Shown: piece by piece, positions 1-7,590 of the stretch | How positions within the stretch are numbered: position 1 is the stretch's first letter | Layout of the letters: the number at the start of each line of letters is the position of its first letter | Source: Kitasatospora indigofera | GTDB taxonomy: Bacteria; Actinomycetota; Actinomycetes; Streptomycetales; Streptomycetaceae | Reading direction: 5' to 3' | NCBI RefSeq assembly: GCF_014655955.1 | Contig: NZ_BNBO01000078.1 | Coordinates: forward strand, 1 to 36,169 | Length of the DNA stretch: 36,169 nucleotides | Position numbers and translations under genes: made by a program | The notes under the pieces: model-generated | What the model was told of the DNA's origin: nothing | The model's database searches: none | What the model saw: the letters and a program-made list of their open reading frames with translations, nothing else

Positions 1-59
1 CCCTCACCGCCCTCGGCTACCGCTGGTCCACCACCACCTTCAACCGCGACCCCAAATAG
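1..59 (+). CDS. C-terminal end of an unknown protein (partial)
   Basis: An open frame enters from the left edge and stops at TAG 57-59. The visible residues are LTALGYRWSTTTFNRDPK. Third-position G/C bias fits coding sequence. Too little is present to assign a family. The stretch from 60 to 255 after it shows only C-rich low-complexity DNA and no gene that I can support. Confidence 0.55.
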   Translation, partial: LTALGYRWSTTTFNRDPK

Positions 60-255
60 CCCCCGGTGACCACGAGGCCCGCACCACGGCCCCCACCCCG
101 ACCCCGCGCCCCACCCCCCCCAGGACGGCGCACCCCGACACCACGTCGGCCCGCGCCGCCCTCCCGGCATCCCGGCCGCCCGGACACGGGGTGCGCGCTC
201 CCAGCTCACCTGCACGATCCCGCCCGGCGCACTCTCGCACCGCTGTCCTCCCCGG

Positions 256-612
256 ATGCCTCTCCGCCAGTACGCCTACTTCGCGTTGTTCAGCCGGCAC
301 ATCTCCGCCGACGAGACGACCTCGCACCTGGGCATCACGCCTGACGAGGTGTCCGTCCGCGGCAGCCGCTCCACCGAGCCGAAGGCGATCCCGGCCGGCC
401 ACTGCTGGAAGGTCGTCTGCCGGGAGCCCGGCCTGTGCGCCGACGAGCAGATCACCCGCATCCTCGACAGGCTTCGGCCCTGCACGGACCGCATCGCCGA
501 ACTCGCGGGCCGGCATCCGGACCGCGATGTCCTGGACTTTCCTCACCGCGTCGGTGCCGGGCCGGACGTCGACGAGTACGACATGACCGGAGACGACGGG
601 GACGCCGGCTGA
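256..612 (+). CDS. DUF4279-like protein, apparently shortened
   Basis: The 118-residue product begins MPLRQYAYFALFSRHISADE and continues through LGITPDE, VRGSR and HCWKVVC, which I recognise as the start of DUF4279 proteins, a family of unknown function. The family usually runs to about 140-150 residues (from memory). Here residues about 84-92 jump from RIAELAGR straight to a tail, DRDVLDF...DVDEYDM, that normally follows a middle segment containing a VVRYF-like strand. I infer an in-frame loss of roughly 25-40 residues. The tail reads FPHRVGA where relatives have about FLTAVGA, which two compensating frameshifts would give. No clear ribosome site precedes the ATG. It may be a decaying gene. 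Confidence 0.6.
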   Translation: MPLRQYAYFALFSRHISADETTSHLGITPDEVSVRGSRSTEPKAIPAGHCWKVVCREPGLCADEQITRILDRLRPCTDRIAELAGRHPDRDVLDFPHRVGAGPDVDEYDMTGDDGDAG

Positions 613-753
613 GCAGGTCGCCCCGTACTTGCCCGGGTGCACGAGCCGGTACCAGCGACCCCGGCAGTCCGGGGCGCGATCCCTCTCCGGCACAGAGCCC
701 CGCGAAGGCGGCCCCTGCGCCCCCGGGGTCGGTTCGCCGTCGCCGTGCGGGTG

Positions 754-1014
754 CTATCCGTGCCCGAGGGCCCGTCGCAGGAGCCGGTCGAGGCCGGAGC
801 GGGTGGCACCGAAGCCCGTCTCGTGGTCCCAGACGTCGGTGCAGCCGGGGCACTGGAGGTGGAGGAGGCTGCCGGTGTTGGAGAGCAGGTAGCGCCAGTG
901 GTCCGCGCAGTTGCGGCCGTCGCGGCAGGCGTCGCAGGTCTCGTGCGTGCGGCAGGTCGGGCAGGGCGCCCAGGCGCGCCGGCCGATGTCCGCCTGCGGG
1001 TCGATGGGGAGCAC
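754..1014 (-). CDS. Small cysteine-rich putative zinc-binding protein
   Basis: This 86-residue protein has two CxxC pairs near the N-terminus (CPTC, CDAC), a further Cys in DGRNCADHW, and a C-terminal CPGC pair. The core reads HWRYLLSNTGSLLHLQCPGC. I know this pattern as a conserved small streptomycete protein of unknown role, probably a zinc-ribbon fold (inference). The GTG start at 1014 has a GGGGG tract about 6-10 nt upstream. The gene faces away from the candidate iron box at 1123-1141, which lies about 110 bp upstream of its start, so it could belong to that site as well as the FUSC gene could. Function unknown. Confidence 0.75.
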   Translation of the reverse strand: MLPIDPQADIGRRAWAPCPTCRTHETCDACRDGRNCADHWRYLLSNTGSLLHLQCPGCTDVWDHETGFGATRSGLDRLLRRALGHG

Positions 1015-1122
1015 GTCAGCGCCCCCGTGCCGGGGCGAGGGCCCGGGTGGCGCGGGCAGGCGCGGGCGCGGCCGGGGGAGGTGCCGCCGGGCCGGGGAAG
1101 TTCGAAGACATGGGAGATGAAG

Positions 1123-1141
1123 TTAGGCAAGCCTTGCCTTG
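1123..1141. promoter_or_regulatory. Candidate iron box (IdeR/DmdR-type operator)
   Basis: TTAGGCAAGCCTTGCCTTG contains the inverted repeat AGGCAAG-C-CTTGCCT with perfect 7-bp arms. It matches the actinobacterial iron-box consensus TTAGGTTAGGCTAACCTAA at about 13 of 19 positions by eye. It lies between the divergent small Cys-rich gene and the FUSC gene. Binding by a DtxR-family regulator is inferred, not shown. The rest of the 1015-1416 gap holds only the repeats listed separately and no gene. Confidence 0.5.
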
Positions 1142-1190
1142 CTGTCAAGGAAGGCCCACGGCGGGCACCCTGCCCGCGGGCCGGCGCGGC

Positions 1191-1242
1191 GGCCTTCAGC
1201 GCAGGACCGGGACGGCGGCCTTCAGCGCAGGACCGGGACGGC
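1191..1242. repeat. Perfect 26-bp tandem duplication
   Basis: Positions 1191-1216 and 1217-1242 are identical, and the match extends 4 bp to the left. The repeat is non-coding and sits 175 bp before the FUSC start. A smaller 12-bp tandem (CGCACACCCCTG type) follows at about 1371-1395. These look like slippage products. Confidence 0.85.
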
Positions 1243-1416
1243 GACGCGCCGTACCGTGGTGAACGGGGCCGGCGGGCACGCCGGCCGGGGCCGCGGCCGG
1301 GCAACGGGCTCAGGACCACGGCCGGGACACGGGCGCAGGACCGCCGGCCGGGACCCGCGCGTCCGCACGCACACCCCTGCGCACACCCCTGCGCACACCG
1401 AGGGAGCGAGGTGCCG

Positions 1417-3789
1417 ATGGGCCGGTTGCCCGGAGCCCCCGGGTGGTTGCGCCGCCGCGATCCCCACCTGGTGGCCGTGCACCGCGCACTGCGGGTCACC
1501 CTGGTGGCCTGCGCGGGCTTCTACGTCTGCCGCTACGCCCTGCACGACGACACGATGGCCACCTACGCGCTGTTCGCCGCCGTCGCCACCGGTGTCCTCT
1601 CCCAGCTCGGCGGCGGCCCCGAGGACCGCGCCCGGACGCTGCTGGCGGTACTGCCGGGCGCCTACCTGCTGGTCACCACCGGCACCCTGCTGGCGGTGCG
1701 GGCCTGGTCGGCGGCGCTCGGCATGCTGGTCGTCGGGTTCGCCGTCGCGTACGGGTCGGTCGGCGGGCCACGGCTGGTCGGACTGGCCAACGGCCTCCAG
1801 CTGTTCTACATCCTGCCGTGCTTCCCGCCCTACCAGCCCGGGGCACTGCCCTCCCGGCTCGCCGGGGTCAGCATCGGACTGGTCCTGCTGGCCGGCGCCG
1901 AGCTGGCGCTCTGGCCGGAACGCACCCCCGTGCGCTACCAGGACCGGCTCGCCCGCGCCACGGAGACGGTGGCGCGGCTGGCCGACAGCGCGGCCGACGC
2001 CTGCACGGCGCCCAGGGCCAGCGCCGGCGCCACCGACCTCGACGACCCCGGCCCCGCCACCGCAACCGCCCCCACCGGCCGCGCCCCCACCGGCCCCGCC
2101 GCCCCCACCGGCCGCGACCCCACCGGGCCCGGCCCCAACGACCCCACCGGCCCCGCCGCCCAGGCCGCCGGCCCCGGCCGGAGCGCCGGCGCGAGCGGCC
2201 CGCTGGCCGCCAGCCGGGCCGCCGTCGACGGCCTGCGCCCCACCCGGGTCCCCGTCCTGGAACGCCCCGCCTCCGCGGGCGCGGCGGACCGCGCACTCAC
2301 CCACGCGGCCGCCGCCCTGCGCTACACCCGCACCCAACTGGCCCGGGTCGTCACCCTCGGGGCGGGCGCCCCCACCCCGGAGACCGCCGTCCTGCTGCGG
2401 GCCACCGCCCGGGCCCTGCGCGAGGCCGCACCCGCGGTCCGCGCCCACGCACCGGCACCCGACCCCGCCCCCGTCGAGGAGGCGATCGCCGACTTCGAGA
2501 CGGCCCGCGCCGAACCGGCCCAGGAACCCTGGCCCGCCACGCCCCAGGCCGCCGAGGCCAGGCTGCGGCTCGGCTGCATCGCCCTGGACGCCGCCGAGGG
2601 CGCCCGCTTCCTGCTGATCGCCGTCCGGATCAGCCGCCACGCACCCGTACCGCCGGACCCGCACCCCGGCGACCGCTGGCGCAGCCCCTTCTGGTACGCC
2701 CACCTGCCCACCCGCACGCTCTGGTGGCGCAGGTTCCGCGGACACCTCACCCCCCGCTCGGTGTACTTCCAGAACGCCCTGCGCATCGCCGCCGCCCTCG
2801 CCGCCGCACGGCTCGTCGCCGGCGCCCTCGACCTGGCCCACGGCTTCTGGGCACTGCTCGCCACCCTGACCCTGATGCGCACCTGCGCGGCCGACACCCG
2901 GACCACCCTGCGCCCGGCCCTGACCGGCACCCTGCTCGGCGCCCTCGCCACCGTGCCGCTGCTCCTCGCCGTCGGCGAGCGGCCGGCCGTCTACGCCGCC
3001 GTCCTGCCGGTGGCCATGCTGGTCGCCTTCACGGCCGGCCCGCTGCTGGGCCTGGCCTGGGGCCAGGGACTGTTCACCGTGGTGGTCGCGATGATCTTCA
3101 CCCAGCTCGCCCCGTCCGACTGGCGCCTGGCCGAGACCCGGCTGATCGACGTGGTCACCGGCGCCGCCGTCGGCACCCTGGCCGGCCTCTGCGCCTGGCC
3201 GCGCGGCGGCGGCAGCGAACTGCGCCGCTCGGTCGCCGACCTGCTCCGCGACAGCGCACTGGCACTCCAGGAGACCGTCGCGGTGGTGACGGGCACCACC
3301 ACCGGCACAGGAGCCCTGCGCCGCGCCCAGCACACCCTGACCTTCGCCGAGGCCTCCTACGCCCAGTTCCAGACCGAACGGCACGACCAGGCGATGGACG
3401 GCCCCAACTGGCAGGCCGCCCTGCTCGCCTGCCAGCACACCACCAGGGGCGCCGAACAACTCCTCACCCGCTGCCCGCCGGGCTCCCTCGCCCCCTGGCC
3501 CCGGACGGTCGAACGCCTGGAGCGGGACGCCGTCCTGGTCGCCGGCGCCTTCCAGCAGCAGAGCCACGGACTGCGCCGGCGCAGACGCCCCGGCCGCACC
3601 GAACTGCGACTCGCCGAGACCGAGGAGGTCCTGCTCGGCGAACGCACCCTCGCGGCCCGCCCGCCCGCCGACCCGCTGCTGCTCACCGCCACCGACCTCA
3701 GCGTCTGGCTGAGCGGACTGCTGGACGACCTCGCCGCCGTCTCGCCCCCCGGCGCCGAACCGGCCCCCGCGCCCGGCCGCACCCCCTGA
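1417..3789 (+). CDS. FUSC-family (aromatic acid exporter-like) integral membrane protein
   Basis: The 790-residue protein has the two-block layout of FUSC/YccS-type proteins. An N-terminal membrane block (about residues 25-170) is followed by a long soluble region and a second membrane block (about 450-600), in which the segment SVYFQNALRIAAALAAARLV leads into several hydrophobic helices. A helical cytoplasmic tail follows. Relatives export fusaric acid, p-hydroxybenzoate and other aromatic acids across the inner membrane; the substrate here is unknown. Residues about 212-255 form a Pro-Thr-Gly low-complexity linker (PTGRAPTGP repeats) that looks inserted by slippage. I chose ATG 1417 because AGGGAG lies 10 nt upstream; GTG 1411 is an alternative. 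The open frame extends upstream to 637 but lacks protein-like composition there. The iron box at 1123 may control it. Confidence 0.85.
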   Translation: MGRLPGAPGWLRRRDPHLVAVHRALRVTLVACAGFYVCRYALHDDTMATYALFAAVATGVLSQLGGGPEDRARTLLAVLPGAYLLVTTGTLLAVRAWSAALGMLVVGFAVAYGSVGGPRLVGLANGLQLFYILPCFPPYQPGALPSRLAGVSIGLVLLAGAELALWPERTPVRYQDRLARATETVARLADSAADACTAPRASAGATDLDDPGPATATAPTGRAPTGPAAPTGRDPTGPGPNDPTGPAAQAAGPGRSAGASGPLAASRAAVDGLRPTRVPVLERPASAGAADRALTHAAAALRYTRTQLARVVTLGAGAPTPETAVLLRATARALREAAPAVRAHAPAPDPAPVEEAIADFETARAEPAQEPWPATPQAAEARLRLGCIALDAAEGARFLLIAVRISRHAPVPPDPHPGDRWRSPFWYAHLPTRTLWWRRFRGHLTPRSVYFQNALRIAAALAAARLVAGALDLAHGFWALLATLTLMRTCAADTRTTLRPALTGTLLGALATVPLLLAVGERPAVYAAVLPVAMLVAFTAGPLLGLAWGQGLFTVVVAMIFTQLAPSDWRLAETRLIDVVTGAAVGTLAGLCAWPRGGGSELRRSVADLLRDSALALQETVAVVTGTTTGTGALRRAQHTLTFAEASYAQFQTERHDQAMDGPNWQAALLACQHTTRGAEQLLTRCPPGSLAPWPRTVERLERDAVLVAGAFQQQSHGLRRRRRPGRTELRLAETEEVLLGERTLAARPPADPLLLTATDLSVWLSGLLDDLAAVSPPGAEPAPAPGRTP

Positions 3790-3910
3790 CCCCCGCACCC
3801 GCACCCGCCCCCTGACCCCCGCCCCCTGACCCCCGCACCCGTCCCCGTCCCGCCCCCGCGGACCCCGCTGCCCGGTGACCCCGCGCCCCGGGAGGGCGCC
3901 CCCGTTCCCC

Positions 3911-3916
3911 TAGGCT
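3911..3916 (+). promoter_or_regulatory. Candidate -10 box of a leaderless promoter
   Basis: TAGGCT ends 7 nt before ATG 3924 and no ribosome site is visible. This matches the common actinobacterial pattern in which transcription starts at the start codon. No clear -35 element is seen. The 3790-3905 spacer is C-rich, with repeated CCCCCTGACCCCCGCACCC units. Confidence 0.5.
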
Positions 3917-3923
3917 GGCCGTC

Positions 3924-4625
3924 ATGTCAGGCGAGCGGCGCACCTTCAGGTACTCGGACGGCGAACGCATCCCCGGTCTGCGGCGCCCGGTCTTCGCCCA
4001 CCACGCCGGCGTCCACCACCTCACCGAACTGACCGTGTACGCGGACGGGCTGGTCGACTGCTGCGGCCTGTCCACCGTGGCGGAGTTCGCCGAACGGGTC
4101 GGCTACGGCCAGGTGGCCGCCCGGATCCCCGAGGGCGCCCGGGGCACCGCCCCCGGACTCGCCACCTGGCGGTTCACCTCGGCGCACACCTTCCTCACCC
4201 CGGAGCGCCTGCTGGCCGAGGTCCGGGCGGACGTCGAGCGGCTGAACGGGCCGCCCGGGCACACCGGGCCGCCGGCCCACCCCGCGGTGCTGGTCGACGA
4301 GTTCTCGCTCGCCGAACTGCACAACGACCACCCGACCCCGGTCACCCTCGACGAGGTTTGCCACCCGTGCGCCGCCGAGGCCTTCCGGGCCCTGGACAGC
4401 CCGCCCGGCCCGGCCCGGGCCCGCCCGGCGGTGATGGCCCGGGTGCTGCGCGCCAAGTTCGCCCAGCACCCGGCGGCGGCGCGGACCCTCCTGGCGACGG
4501 GCGATGCCACCATCCGCTACCACGACCCCGCCTCCACCTACTGGGGCGAGGGGACCCGCGCCGGGCGCAACTGGATGGGCCGGCTCCTCGAACTGGTCCG
4601 GGCCGAGCTGAGCGTCACGGACTGA
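3924..4625 (+). CDS. NADAR-like (YbiA-type) protein with an extra N-terminal domain
   Basis: The last ~75 of 233 residues resemble the end of NADAR/YbiA proteins: VLRAKFAQHPAAARTLLATG, then a Tyr/Trp-rich YWGEG loop, then GRNWMGRLLELVRAEL. NADAR enzymes cleave N-glycosidic bonds in riboflavin intermediates, and some remove ADP-ribose from guanine bases in DarT-like systems. The first ~115 residues (TELTVYADGLVDCCGLSTV and on) are not NADAR. They look like a separate beta-rich domain seen in uncharacterised actinobacterial proteins (possibly DUF7638, from memory). The canonical N-terminal NADAR half is short or absent (LHNDHPTPVTLDEVCHP only), so activity is uncertain. No toxin gene is adjacent. 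The start is set by the leaderless-type -10 at 3911. Confidence 0.6.
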   Translation: MSGERRTFRYSDGERIPGLRRPVFAHHAGVHHLTELTVYADGLVDCCGLSTVAEFAERVGYGQVAARIPEGARGTAPGLATWRFTSAHTFLTPERLLAEVRADVERLNGPPGHTGPPAHPAVLVDEFSLAELHNDHPTPVTLDEVCHPCAAEAFRALDSPPGPARARPAVMARVLRAKFAQHPAAARTLLATGDATIRYHDPASTYWGEGTRAGRNWMGRLLELVRAELSVTD

Positions 4626-4782
4626 CCGTCACGGCCGGGGCCCGCCGACCCCGGCCGGCCGGGACCGGGGCCCGCCTGCCCGGGGCTGACGCACCGGCAG
4701 AACGCGTCGGGTGTCTGCCGGACGGAGGACCGTGCCGAGTGTCCTGCCCGGTTCGGCCCGCCCCGTCCGTAGACAGTGTGGA

Positions 4783-6003
4783 ATGACACGTACCGGAGCG
4801 GCCCTGGCTCTCGCCGCCGCCACCATGATCGCCACATCCCTGCCCGGCAGCGCCGGCGCCCTCGCCCTGTCGGACGCCCCGCACGGCGGGCACGCCTGCG
4901 TCCGCTCCCCGGAGCCCTCCGCCGGGCCGGCCAGGACGGTGCTGGACATCGCCCGGCAGGGCAAGGAGCAGTACGGCCTCAACTCGGTGCTCCTCAAGGT
5001 CACCGTCGACGGCCGCGAACTGATCACCACCGCGCTCGGCGAGTCCATGACGGGCGTGCCGGCCGAGCCGGACATGCACTTCCGGGCCGGCTCGGTGGGC
5101 ATCGCCTACATGGGCACGGTGCTGCTGCAACTGGTGGACGAGCACGTGGTGGGCCTCGACGAGCCGATCTCGCGCTGGCTGCCGGACGTGCCGCACGCCG
5201 ACCGGATCACCCTGCGGATGCTCGGCTCCAGCACCTCGGGCCTGCACGACTACGTCACCGACCCGGCCTTCCTCGCCGAGCTGGAGGCCCACCCGTTCCG
5301 CCACTGGACCGACGACGACGTGCTCGCCTACCCCTTCAGCCACCCGCTCTGGTACGAGCCGGGCACCAACTGGAGCTACTCGCACGCCAACTTCGTGCTG
5401 CTCGGCGAGGCCCTGGAGAAGATCACCGGCACCCCGCTGGACGAGCTGCTGGAGCAGCGCGTCACGGGCCCGCTCGGGCTGCGCAACACGCGGAACGACT
5501 TCACCCCCGAGATCCCGGCCCCGGTGCTGCACGCCTTCACCTCGGAGCGCGGCGTCTACGAGGAGTCCACCTTCTGGAACCCGTCGTGGACGACCGCGCG
5601 GGGCGCCGTGATCACCACCGACATCTGCGACCTGGCCCGCTCGGCGCAGGCCGTCGGCACCGGCGAGCTGCTCTCGCCGGAGGGCTTCCGCACCCAGCTC
5701 GACCCGGGCACCGTCGGCCTCGGCGGGCCCACCGACATCTGCCCCCCGACGGTCTGCCTCCACAACACCGAGGCGCTGCACTTCGGCTTCACCGTCCTGG
5801 TGGAGAACGGCTGGATCCTTCAGAACCCGTCCTTCTCCGGCTACGCCGCGATCCAGGCCTACCTGCCCTGCGAGCACCTGGCGATCGCCGTCTCCACCAC
5901 CAAGGGACCCGGCTCGCCCGACGTCAACACGGCCGAGCTGATCGCCTCGCAGATCGCCGCCCGCCTCGCCCCGGACAACCCGATCCCGGCCCCGGCCGGC
6001 TGA
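4783..6003 (+). CDS. Secreted serine hydrolase (class C beta-lactamase/DD-peptidase fold) with altered active site
   Basis: The 406-residue protein starts with a Sec-type signal peptide (MTRTGAALALAAATMIATSL, cleavage probably near SAGA-LALS, residue 26). The fold is that of penicillin-binding-protein-like serine hydrolases: HFRAGSV, VLLQLVDE, LDEPISRWLPDVP, ITLRMLGSSTSGLHDY, NWSYSHANFVLLGEALEKITG, and VTGPLGLRNT. In canonical enzymes the nucleophile lies in SxxK and the second motif is YxN. Here they read S104-V-G-I107 and Y199-S-H201, so the general-base lysine is absent. I recall a subfamily in Streptomyces and Mycobacterium with the same change, which suggests a genuine variant and not an error. 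The activity is unknown. ATG 4783 has only a weak GTGGA upstream; an in-frame GTG at 4711 would bury the signal peptide. Confidence 0.8.
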   Translation: MTRTGAALALAAATMIATSLPGSAGALALSDAPHGGHACVRSPEPSAGPARTVLDIARQGKEQYGLNSVLLKVTVDGRELITTALGESMTGVPAEPDMHFRAGSVGIAYMGTVLLQLVDEHVVGLDEPISRWLPDVPHADRITLRMLGSSTSGLHDYVTDPAFLAELEAHPFRHWTDDDVLAYPFSHPLWYEPGTNWSYSHANFVLLGEALEKITGTPLDELLEQRVTGPLGLRNTRNDFTPEIPAPVLHAFTSERGVYEESTFWNPSWTTARGAVITTDICDLARSAQAVGTGELLSPEGFRTQLDPGTVGLGGPTDICPPTVCLHNTEALHFGFTVLVENGWILQNPSFSGYAAIQAYLPCEHLAIAVSTTKGPGSPDVNTAELIASQIAARLAPDNPIPAPAG

Positions 6004-6111
6004 CCGGCCGGCTGACCGGCCGGCACCCCCCGTCACCCCGCCCCCGGCAACCCGGCAACCCGGCACTCCGGCCGGCCGGCACCCGGCCGCCGCGGCCGGG
6101 GTGACGGCCGG

Positions 6112-6750
6112 TCAGTCGCCGGCGGCCGGGTGCGGCCTGGTCCGGAACAGCCGCCCGGCCGCCTTGGGGAGCACGATCCACAGGATCCAGCCGTAGGGCG
6201 TCAGGAAGAACACCGGGACGGACAGCCCGAAGCCGGCCAGCATCCCGTACAGCACCGGATCCCCGGCCGCCACCAGGCCGGCGGGGACGTCCGGGTCGCG
6301 CAGCCGCCGCGAGGTCATCCGGCGTTCCATGGCGACCACCGCCGCGAGGGCCAGGAACTGCAGCAGGGCGTAGAAGCCGAACCGCAGGCCCACCGTCTCC
6401 GTGTCGTCCCCCTCCGTGGTGAGCAGCTTGGTGGCGAAGGGGTTCAGCACGACCGTCGCGAGCCAGCACGCGTTGAGCGTGCGCAGTCTGGCGTCGGTGC
6501 GTTCGGTGTAGCGGAAGACCCGGTTGTGCTGGCCCCAGGCGGCGGCGATCACGGCGAAGCTGATCAGGAAGGCCAGGTAGTGGTCGAGGTCGTCGTGGAC
6601 CGCCGACCGGAACGCCGCCACCGTCGGGCCCTCGGGCACCGGCAGTTCGAGGGCCAGCAGGGTGATGGCGATCGCCACCACGGCGTCCGAGAAGAAGATC
6701 ATCCGGTCCGCGGCGCGTTCCTCGTACCTCCGCAGGTTCCTCGCCCGCAC
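6112..6750 (-). CDS. TMEM175-family (DUF1211) putative potassium channel
   Basis: The 212-residue membrane protein carries the family signature near its N-terminus: R-M-I-F-F-S-D-A-V-V-A-I-A-I-T, followed by LLALELPVP. Bacterial members have six helices and form tetrameric K+-selective channels whose filter is built from the first helix. About six hydrophobic segments are visible. The GTG start at 6750 is chosen because a perfect AAGGAGG lies 5 nt upstream (6756-6762). A longer frame to 6816 adds only a Pro/Gly-rich stretch and has no ribosome site. The gene converges with the serine hydrolase and runs the same way as the TetR gene upstream, 118 bp away. Confidence 0.85.
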   Translation of the reverse strand: MRARNLRRYEERAADRMIFFSDAVVAIAITLLALELPVPEGPTVAAFRSAVHDDLDHYLAFLISFAVIAAAWGQHNRVFRYTERTDARLRTLNACWLATVVLNPFATKLLTTEGDDTETVGLRFGFYALLQFLALAAVVAMERRMTSRRLRDPDVPAGLVAAGDPVLYGMLAGFGLSVPVFFLTPYGWILWIVLPKAAGRLFRTRPHPAAGD

Positions 6751-6868
6751 CGCAGCCTCCTTCGTCGCTGCGGCCCATCCTCCCCGCGGCGGCGGCCCCG
6801 GCGGGCGCTGCGACACACCGGGGGCCGCCCGGGCCGCCGGCGGACCGGTCGTCCGGGCCCGGCCGCGC

Positions 6869-7477
6869 CTACTCCCGCCGGGGTTCCGCCGCGTCGGGCA
6901 GCAGCGGGCGCAGGGCCCCGAGGACGGCGCCGACGCAGACGTCGCGCAGCTGGGTGCGGGTGCAGGTCTCCTCGCCGAGCCAGTCGACGACGAGGACCTG
7001 GACGAAGACCAGCCAGCTGCGCAGGACGGCGGAGACCGCGTCGCGGGCGGGGTCGCCGGCGAGCGGGAGGACGGCGAGCAGGCGGGCCCGCAGGGCGTCC
7101 AGCTCGCCCGTCATGATCGTCTGGACGACGGGGTCGCCGGCCAGGACGCGGTTCGCGGCGATCACGGCGTGGCGGTTGGCGATGAAGTAGTCCAGGTGCA
7201 CGTCCATGCCCTGGACGAGCTGGTCGGTCAGCGAGTCGGCCGGGTCGAGGCGGGTCTCGGCCAGCAGCCGGTCCGCCGCCTCCTGGTACACCGCGGCGAA
7301 GAGCGCCTGCTTGCTGGGGAAGTGACGGTAGAGCAGCGCCCGGGAGACGCCGGCCTGCCGGGCGACGTCCTCCATGAGCACGTCCTCGTAGGGGTGTCCG
7401 GCGAAGAGCCGGGCTCCGACGGACAGGAGCTGGGCTCGGCGTTCGGCCGGGCTGAGGCGCCGGCGGGGCGGTGGCAC
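6869..7477 (-). CDS. TetR-family transcriptional regulator
   Basis: The 202-residue protein has an N-terminal TetR DNA-binding domain (residues ~9-56): AERRAQLLSVGARLFAGHPY, then EDVARQAGVSRALLYRHFPSKQALF. The rest is an all-helical ligand/dimer domain that I cannot tie to a ligand. It is transcribed away from the DUF4345 gene at 7591. The 113-bp spacer carries two related palindromes (7488-7507 and 7531-7550), so autoregulation and control of the divergent gene are likely. The start is GTG 7477. An upstream ribosome site is not obvious, and the minus-strand promoter probably overlaps the first palindrome. Confidence 0.9.
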   Translation of the reverse strand: MPPPRRRLSPAERRAQLLSVGARLFAGHPYEDVLMEDVARQAGVSRALLYRHFPSKQALFAAVYQEAADRLLAETRLDPADSLTDQLVQGMDVHLDYFIANRHAVIAANRVLAGDPVVQTIMTGELDALRARLLAVLPLAGDPARDAVSAVLRSWLVFVQVLVVDWLGEETCTRTQLRDVCVGAVLGALRPLLPDAAEPRRE

Positions 7478-7487
7478 GCGGCCAGCT

Positions 7488-7507
7488 TACTTGACACGCG
7501 TCTACTT
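7488..7507. promoter_or_regulatory. Second, imperfect TetR operator, overlapping a -35 element
   Basis: On the minus strand this reads AAGTAGACGCGTGTCAAGTA, a close copy of the perfect palindrome at 7531-7550. The centres are 43 bp apart. A TTGACA at 7491-7496 lies within it and could serve the plus-strand gene, so a bound repressor would block RNA polymerase. Confidence 0.6.
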
Positions 7508-7530
7508 CCTGGGCCTACCCTGGACCCGGC

Positions 7531-7550
7531 TAGTAGACGTGTGTCTACTA
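7531..7550. promoter_or_regulatory. Perfect 20-bp palindrome, probable TetR operator
   Basis: TAGTAGACGTGTGTCTACTA has perfect 8-bp arms (TAGTAGAC / GTCTACTA) around GTGT. It sits between the divergent TetR and DUF4345 genes. Size and symmetry suit a TetR dimer pair. Confidence 0.75.
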
Positions 7551-7590
7551 ATGCTTCCCGGGCGGACGACGGAAGACGGGGTGGTGGGTC

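Noticed and set aside
637..1416. Upstream extension of the FUSC reading frame
   Set aside because: This part overlaps the Cys-rich gene on the other strand and lacks membrane or domain features; a ribosome site supports 1417.
1222..3804. 860-codon minus-strand frame opposite the FUSC gene
   Set aside because: Composition is Gly/Gln/Ala/Arg-rich and typical of the reverse complement of a GC-rich gene; the plus-strand reading has clear membrane helices.
6751..6816. Longer start for the TMEM175-like gene
   Set aside because: The perfect AAGGAGG lies inside this extension, 5 nt before GTG 6750.
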